Positions 56,942 to 64,000 of a stretch of 64,000 nucleotides of DNA are shown piece after piece. The stretch covers positions 28,510,827 to 28,574,826 of the forward strand of contig OX393557.1 of assembly GCA_947650365.1 (NCBI GenBank). The letters are read 5' to 3'. Numbering within the stretch: position 1 is the stretch's first letter; each line of letters starts with the position of its first letter. The notes below the pieces were generated by a model, which saw nothing but the letters and a program-made list of their open reading frames with translations, was not told where the DNA came from and ran no database searches. The position numbers and the translations under genes are program-made. The stretch is from Chamaelirium japonicum (lineage: Eukaryota > Streptophyta > Magnoliopsida > Liliales > Melanthiaceae).

Positions 56942-59535
56942 GGGTGTGTTTGGCATTGGTTTTGGAGGCCTGATTTTGCGTCAAAACTAGTTCTGCTTGC
57001 CAAACTGGTTTTGGTATAAGATTTTAGTGCGTTTGGGATTCGATTCAAAAATTGGTTTTTCAAAACCAAAACCAGAAAATCATCAAAACCCAAAAGCAAA
57101 AATTTTTTGCTTTTGGATTCTTCTTTTGGGTTCTTGAGGTAAGAAGGCAAAACAATAATTAAAAAAAATTATTGTGAATAACATATATGTTGTAGAGAAA
57201 ACTATTGTAAAGAGAAAATTAAAATCGGAAGAATATATACATATCCTATTGTAGAGAGAGAAAAATATTATAGAGAGAATACATTAGAGAAAATATATGA
57301 TAGATATAAAAATATTATAGAGAGAGAAAATTCTAAAGAGAAGAATATAAATAGAGAGTATTAAATAAATAAATATGTAGTGAGAAAAAATATTGAAGAT
57401 AAAAAATATTATAGAGAACAAATATTATAGAGAGAGAAAATATTGTAGAGAGAAAATATTATAGAAAAAGAAAATACTGTAGAGAGAGAAAATGTTATAG
57501 AAATAGAGTATTTTAGAGAGAAAATATTATAGAAAGATAATATTTTAGAGAAAGATATGTTATAGAGTAGTTTAGATAGAAAATATTGTAGATAGAGAAA
57601 AAACATAGAGACGAGAAAAATATTAATAATAGAGAGAGAAGATATCATAGAGAGAGAAAATATAGTAGAAATAGAATATTTTAAAGAGAAAAAATATTAT
57701 AAAAGGAGAATATTTTAGAGAGAGAAATGTTATAGAGTGGAAACTTTGTAGAAATAGGATATTTTAAAGAGATAAAATATTGTAGCAAGAGAATATTTTA
57801 GAAAGAAAAAATGTTGTAGAGAAAAAATATTGTAGAAAGAGAATATTTTATGAGATAAAATATTATAGAAAGAGAATATTTTAGAGAGAGAATATATTAT
57901 AGAGAGAAATTTAGAAAAGAAATATTATAGAGAGAGAAGATATCATAGAGAGAGAAAATGTTCAAGAGAGAAAATATTATAGAAAGAATATTTTAGAGAG
58001 AGAAAATAGTATACAAAGAGAATATTTTAGAGAGAGAAATGTTGTAGAGAGAAAACATTGTAGAATATGATATTTTAGAGAGAAAATCTTATAAAAAGAG
58101 AATATTTTAGAGAGAGAAAATATTATAGAAAGATAATATTTTAGAGAAAGAATATGTTATAGAGTAGTTTAGATAGAAAATATTATAGAGAGAGAAAAAA
58201 ACATAGAGAGAAGAAAAATATTCATAATAGAGAAAGAAGATATTATAGAGAGAGAAAATATAATATAAATAGAATATTTTAGAGAGATAAAATATTATAA
58301 AAAGAGAATATTTTAGAGAGAGAAATGTTATAGAGTGGAAACTTTGTAGAAATAAGATATTTTAGAGAGAAAATATTGTAAAAAGAAAAAATATTATAAA
58401 GAGAGAAAATATTATAGAAAGATAATATTTTAGAGAGATAATATATTATAGAGAGTAAAATTTAGAAAAGAAATATTATAGAGAGAGAAAATAACGTAGA
58501 GGGGAGAAAAATATTAATTATAGAGAGAGAAACTGTTCAAGAGAGAAAATATTATAGAAAGAATATTTTAGAGAGAGAAAATAGTATACGAAGAGAATAT
58601 TTTAGAGAGAGAAATATTGTAAAGAGAAAACATTGTATAATATGATATTTTAGAGAGAAAATTTTATAGAAAGAGAATATTTTAAAGAGAGAAAATATTA
58701 TAGAGAGAGAATATTTTAGAACGAGAAAATATTGTAGTGAGAGAAAATGATATAAAGAGAAAAAAATATTATAAAGAGGAAATATCATAGAAAAAAAATG
58801 GGATAGAAAAAAAATATTGTTGAAAGAGATCGAAGATATTGCAGATAGAAAAAATATTATAGAAAGATAATATTTTATAAAGAGAAAATATTGTAAAGAT
58901 AAAATGTTGTAGAAAGAGAATGTTATAGAGAGAGAAAAAATATTGTAAAAAAAAATATTTTAGAGAGAAAATATTGTAAAGACAAAATATTTTAAAGAGC
59001 AAATATTTAAAGAGAAACTGAATGAGTGAAAATATTATAGAGAGAAAATATCATAGAGAGAAAAAATGGGGTAGAGAGAGAAGAATTAATATTGTAGAGA
59101 AAATATTAGAGAAAGTGTTATAGAGAGAATATTTTTAGAGAGAGAAAATCTTGTAGCAAGAGAATATTTTAGAGAGAAAATATTATAGAATGAGTATATT
59201 GTAGAGAGAAAATATTGTAGGAGAGTATTTTAGATAGAAAATGACATAGTGAGAAGAGAAAATATTATAGAGAGAAAATATCATAGAGGTAATGTTTGAG
59301 AGAAAATATTGTAGAAAGAGAAAATATCATAGATAAAAAATATTGGAGAGAACATTTTAGAAAAATAACTACAAAACTAGTTTTAGGCTCAAAACTGGTT
59401 TTATTGCCAAATGCTCAAATGTTTTGATAATTCTAAAACTGGTTTTCGATAAGCTAAAATTGGTTTTGCACAAAACTAGTTATTGGTATTCCAAAATCAA
59501 AACCTAAAATTTCAAAACCAATGCCAAACGCAGCC
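56942..59535. mobile_element. PIF/Harbinger-like element B, inverted copy of element A
   Basis: 2,594 bp with ends GGGTGTGTTTGGCATTGG and, read inward from the right, GGCTGCGTTTGGCATTGG, flanked by TAA on both sides (56939-56941; 59536-59538). Its left end matches the reverse complement of element A's right end through AAACTAGTTCTGCTTGCC and TTGGTATAAGATTTTAGTGC. The core, about 57170-59350, is the complementary strand of the same minisatellite (GAGAAAATATTATAGAGAGA units). Confidence 0.8.
57170..59350. repeat. Degenerate GA/AT minisatellite, about 2.2 kb
   Basis: Reverse-complement counterpart of the array at 42230-44010, longer by about 400 bases. Almost no C on the + strand. Confidence 0.85.
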
Positions 59536-61301
59536 TAAGATTATAATGTTGTCTCGCAATCTTTTTCTTTTTTTTGCTGGATCGGTCAGGCAGTCAAACG
59601 ACATGGCACAAGAACAAGGGCTCAAAGAGGTCTGAAGATCGAAACGGGGGAGGCACAAGCTGCTATGTATTAATTCTATAATCCCATTAGCATGACATCA
59701 ATAACCAGGATTCTCACGTGCAAATAAGGCACAACGGCCTTGAGGAAATGTTCGCTCCACAGTGTACATAACAGGAGTCGAAGGAAAAACCTCTCCAACA
59801 TGGGCAAGAGGAAGTACGACCAGGACAAGAGCTAGCCCGTTGGTGTCTCGCAAGTTATCTATCGCAGTGTGATTGTCAAATAGCTTGAGGGCTGGCGCAT
59901 TTTTCATCTATTCCAATTTCGATATGTTTAAAACATCTTCGCAAAATAAGGATGCCTTCGAAGCATCTGCTAATTCTTCAACCAATGGTTTCTACATTCT
60001 AGCAGAGTGGAAATTCCCTATGAAAAATAGGGTTTACCACGAATGTTTTTACCGATTTCTTTAAGCAAATTGGCGTGTCGTGATAACAACCATATGTTAC
60101 ACCCAGTCTCAATAGGTGAATCACACTCAGCCCCAACAAGTAGGTAAAAGGACGCTGTGATTGGATGACGCAACATTTTATTTAAAGAAATCGGAAAAAA
60201 TAGCATTGACCATTACCTAATCATCATGAATGGTTCACACGACCAATGAGGATTTAATACTAGGGAGACAAGTAGCCGGTCATCATAGAATTCTAGTAGG
60301 AAAAAGGAGATTCCCATCATACTTTTTTGAGTCTTATTGAAAATTGATAAATGTATTTTCGGTATAAAAAGTTGACGGATGATGGGTAAATGCAGATGAA
60401 GCATAGTTTAGGGATCATAGTTTTCTAAAAAAAAAGTCGAGGGATCAATATGAAATGCGGTGTGTAATTCATGAGAGGTTTTTTATTTGTCCTATGGAAT
60501 AGGGAGCGTGGTCCTCCCGAGCAGTCAACTTATTGATCCTCCCTCCAATTCAAGTGCCATGCAACACTTTTTAACCGAGATTAGTGGTTAGTCAAGGTGG
60601 ATTCACCCCCTCCTTACAATAATCATGGGAAAAAAAAACTTAAAAAAATATATTAAGTGTTATTTTTAGATTAACCACAACAAGGAACATTTGTGTACTA
60701 CAATTTACCGTTAAAAGTTATCAACCATTGATCGAATTACTTTACATTTTTTATTTTTTAATCCTGATCTAAATAGAGTGGATTGACCATCCACACAATT
60801 AAAAAGTACCAAGTCGCACTTGAATATAGAGGAGGACCAGCATGTTGGCTGATCAGAAGGACCATACTCCCTAGTTCATTTGCCCTATCAATAATCATTG
60901 AACCCTAAGTTCAGTTGGGCTTCGAATGGGAAACACAGCGAAGGAGTTGCATGCACTAAACAAGTGGTTTCAGGGGGCTCTATCAACTAATCAAGAAGTC
61001 AGGGAGTTATTTGCAACAAAGAGATACGTCAACGGAGTCATAAACAAAACCAAATAACCTTTCGTTCTACCTGAAGGCCCCATTGTCCAGCAAAGAGGAT
61101 CCCCGTTCAAAAGCGCAGCCATATTGACTCCCAAGTCCTCAAAATACATGTAAATCTTCCGAGATGATCTAGATGTGAAAACCGGATGTTTAAATTGAAT
61201 CTAATCTTCACCACCGAGCGGTAATAAGTTCCGCAGGAAAAACTTTTCTGACGCCACTCTTGGTCCGCTGGAGAGAGTAAGTCATCGATCAGAGCCGGGC
61301 C
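59536..61301. other. 3' flank of OST48 with scattered repeat remnants
   Basis: A 70-codon - strand frame at 59907-59698 (MKNAPALKLFDNHTAIDNLR...) resembles no family I recognise and is not called. The block 60320-60510 matches the right half of the MITE at 62090-62418 (GAGGGATCAATATGAAATG, AGTTGACGGATGATGGG). The OST48 3' UTR should lie just left of 61302. Confidence 0.5.
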
Positions 61302-63934
61302 CTACTTATTGTAGAGGTAGACGATGGTGAATACGAAGAATCCCGCCATCTGCAAGTACAGTGAAAAGATTTTCAAAAATGGGGATTTTTTATTTTCAAT
61401 ATTTTTCGCCTGCAAAGATTTTTCGAGACAAAATATAATTGATATTGTTTTTCCGACAAAAAGATTACACGTGAATCAGTCTCTTTTAACGGTGTGGTTA
61501 TCCAAAGATCCGGTGGTTTCTCACATCCAGATATAGATTGCTGAGACTCCGCACTGGCAGTTAATTTGGCTGGCGAGCCGAGAATGATCCGAAGGTCATC
61601 ATCATCAACCAAGTCTTAATCCATCAAGAAGCCTATTAAGGCGATTAAGGAGAATGGCCTTCTTGGTTACGGAATTTAAGGCTCATGCGAGCAAGGGAAC
61701 AACAGGTAACCCATGACAAGGTAAGAGTAGTAAACTTCCAAGAATACTTACAGTTGAAAATGATGCTCCATAGTACGGGAAAGCCGTCGTTATGAATCTC
61801 TCGTACTCATTGTGTCTGAAAGGCCGAACTGGAATCTGCATCTCAAAGCGTTTGAAGTCATTCACTCGGACAAATCCAGAATTACATTTTCAAAGTAGGA
61901 AAGAGAATCCATCTCCAAACTGAAGAAAAAAAAACGTTTGGCCGAGCACAGACTCTTTATAGATGACATGCTCTAGAGAAAATATACAGGTCTTTTTATT
62001 TGAGAAGGGATGGCTTAAAGTCCAGAGTAAGGATGCTAATTACCATTTCTATGAAGTCAACTACAAAAGATCTTTTATCAATAGAAAATTAGGTAAATTA
62101 TAAAAACCTCATTTCATATTGGTCCCTCAACTTTTTTTTAAACAATTTGAACCCTGAACTATGCTTCGTCTACATTTAGTCCCCCTCCATCAACTTTTTA
62201 TCCCGAAAATACCCTTATCAATTTTCAATAAGACTCAAATGAATTTTGAAATATTTTAACTTATGCTTATTAGCACAAGGGAATTTTCTGAATAAAAGTA
62301 GACAGAGGGGGCTAAATGCACACAAAGCATAGTTCAGGGTTCAAATTGTTCCAAAAATAGTTGAGGGACCAATATGAAATGAGGAGTATAGTTCATGGAG
62401 GTTTAGTAATTTGCCCTACAATATTTGCAATTGGATGTGATGGCACTTCGTGCACAATGCATATCACGATGGTCAACATATTTGCAATGTTCTTTTTAGT
62501 CATTTGGAATATCTCAATAAAGAGCGAAGGAAAAAAAAAACATAAAATAATAATCATTAGCACAATTGTTGATGATTTATGTAATAAGGCACATGAGTAG
62601 GGCATCGAACTATGGAATAAGTTCAGAATCCATTATTATGGTATATTTCAGTTTTTCTACCTTTCCACCAGGAGGAATCCATTATTTAATCTACCAAATT
62701 AACATGTATTAACTAATACAAACCATTATGGTGTGATGAACTCTACAGGATATATTGGGTTGAGTGCAGTCAGATCAAAATCTACATATTTGAGCCTAGA
62801 TCTTAATCCAGAACTACTTTTATTAGACTCTAACAAGTATGCATTAAGACTTTGATACGGTTTTTACTTGTGTCATGAAAATAAACCACTGTTTTTTCAG
62901 TGTCATCAAATTAAAGAAAGTGAGAGAAGCGATCAAATAAGAGCATGCACTGTGGTTCAGATTATCTTCCTCTACTCTATACCAGACAATCATTTGCGGA
63001 CCCAAAGGCTTAGGTCGTCAGCCTGAAACAATGTTGCTATGGAATTGTAAGTTACTTTACTAACTTTAATCATCATAGGATTTCCATCCAATCATGAATC
63101 TACTTGTTGAGAGATTGGAACAAAAAGTTATCACTTTTCCCCTATATACAAAGTTAGATGCATAGTTTTTCCATTTCACAGGTGGACAGACCATAGAAGA
63201 GGAAGGAGAAAACACTGACAATAAAGACCCATATAGTCAACCCCTAGTAGAAGGCATGTTGGCAATGTTGATTGTCCATACTTTGTAATAGAATAATTTA
63301 TGAGTATATTTTTTGAAAGGAGTCCGCACCATCTTTTCTCTCGTCTTAATGTACCATAAACAGCTAATCATCCACAAAGACGGTAGCTAGTTTTTTCCTA
63401 GTACACATTACGTGCAGTGCGCATGTTCATGCTGCTAAGTTAGTTTTGCGAAAAGACAAGCAAATAAAAAAAAAGGAACTATAATCTTGATTTTCATAAC
63501 ATAATATATAGATCATTGTTTAAATCACAAGAGGTAAATAATGATAAACCATCGCTAAAATGATCTTTAGTATTACTACATGATATTATCATAGTAGAAA
63601 ACATGACGACATCAGACCTGCTTTGAAAGAGATAAGCTTGTGTATCCAAGCCTTTGATATTCCACCTTAAATTGAAAGACACCATATACATCAGGAACCT
63701 TGAATGATGTCAAATAAAGGCCCTGCCACAAGAAATCATAAAGATGTGTCAATTCAAGTGGCTGCCAGTTCTCACACAAGCGCATGCAGAGTTGAGTCAG
63801 GAGCATACCTTCTCGTCATTGGACATAGTTTTTAGCACATAGGGACTCATCATGTAGAACTGGAGTTGAACGTCATCAGCAATATATGGTTTCCAGCTTG
63901 TTCCACACCATTCATAGATCTCGACAGAGTATTC
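61302..63934 (-). CDS. Oligosaccharyltransferase 48-kDa subunit (OST48/DDOST), C-terminal 120 residues, partial
   Basis: ER-membrane subunit of the complex that transfers the preassembled glycan to asparagine residues. Four - strand exons are in the window: 63934-63809 (EYSVEIYEW...[18 protein letters not shown]), 63722-63618 ([18 protein letters not shown]...), 61835-61752 ([20 protein letters not shown]...) and 61349-61302 ([15 protein letters not shown] then stop). Each is in phase 0 with GT/AG sites, and together they encode the 42 + 35 + 28 + 15 C-terminal residues of the plant protein (Arabidopsis DGL1). The last exon supplies most of the single C-terminal membrane segment, with a short cytosolic tail ending YNK. 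The rest of the gene, including the lumenal domain and signal peptide, lies beyond 64000. The 1.78-kb intron at 61836-63617 carries a MITE. Confidence 0.95.
61836..63617 (-). other. OST48 intron (1.78 kb)
   Basis: Between the exon ending SLSLSKQ and the exon starting IPVRPF. Contains the long-TIR MITE at 62090-62418; the rest is AT-rich without coding sequence. Confidence 0.85.
62090..62418. mobile_element. Long-TIR MITE in an OST48 intron
   Basis: About 329 bp. The left arm has TAGGTAAATTATAAAAACCT and CATTTCATATTGGTCCCTCA; the right arm read inward has TAGGGCAAATTACTAAACCT and the same CATTTCATATTGGTCCCTCA. Arms are at least 100 bases long. Target duplication not clear. A related half-copy lies at 60320-60510. 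Confidence 0.7.
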
Positions 63935-64000
63935 CTTCAATCAATTCAAGGTTTGAGAAAACTAATAGTCAACAACTTTATTTTTCCCTTTTTATGGTTC
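63935..64000 (-). other. OST48 intron, cut by the window edge
   Basis: Sequence upstream of the acceptor TTGAAG at 63940-63935 on the - strand; no coding sequence. Confidence 0.7.

Noticed and set aside
59698..59907. 70-codon - strand frame downstream of OST48
   Set aside because: Not part of OST48, whose stop is at 61302; resembles no family I know and has no supporting signals.

Overview
This window is nuclear DNA of a flowering plant. It holds multi-exon genes with GT/AG introns, plant-type proteins (a BZR1/BES1 transcription factor, a plant topoisomerase I) and dense Copia, Gypsy, LINE, SINE and MITE remnants. GC-rich first exons and long, repeat-filled introns would suit a monocot or an early-diverging angiosperm, but the species cannot be read from the sequence. 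There is no prokaryotic or organellar segment and no operon.

Four real genes can be assembled exon by exon. (1) TOP1, DNA topoisomerase I, + strand, CDS 8546-18806, 15 exons, 810 codons, all five catalytic residues present. (2) A plant DNA-3-methyladenine glycosylase I (TAG family), + strand, CDS 24989-35894, 4 exons, 330 codons, with a first intron of about 7.5 kb. (3) A BZR1/BES1-family brassinosteroid transcription factor, - strand, CDS 38559-37092, 2 exons, 314 codons, convergent with TAG. (4) The C-terminal 120 codons of the OST48/DDOST subunit of oligosaccharyltransferase, - strand, four exons at 63934-61302, running off the right edge. The genes are functionally unrelated neighbours.

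The rest is mostly transposable elements. 1-7268: 3' end of an LTR retrotransposon with a 2.8-kb LTR and a broken antisense plant-mobile-domain gene. 7.3-8.1 kb: hAT-like MITE and TOP1 promoter. 8.5-18.8 kb: TOP1, whose introns carry a SINE, a 293-bp tandem duplication, a Copia fragment, foldback elements and a hairpin set inside a TA microsatellite. 19.7-23.0 kb: degraded LINE split by two insertions. 23.06-24.36 kb: hAT-like MITE carrying a nested solo LTR. 25-35 kb: TAG with LTRs, MITEs and a LINE scrap in its introns. 40-49 kb: LINE and Copia remnants and a PIF/Harbinger-like element filled with a CT/AT minisatellite. 49.8-50.4 kb: MITE within MITE. 52.4-56.5 kb: degraded Copia element on the - strand. 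56.9-59.5 kb: an inverted second copy of the minisatellite-filled element. 59.5-64 kb: OST48 and its 3' flank.

I found no clearly undescribed biological system. The best leads are a set of short elements with shared TAGGG-type ends and 8-bp target duplications but different word-like interiors, the inverted pair of minisatellite-filled elements, the hairpin inside a TA microsatellite, and a tandem duplication inside the TOP1 N-terminal tail. Exon and repeat boundaries were read by eye, without alignment software.
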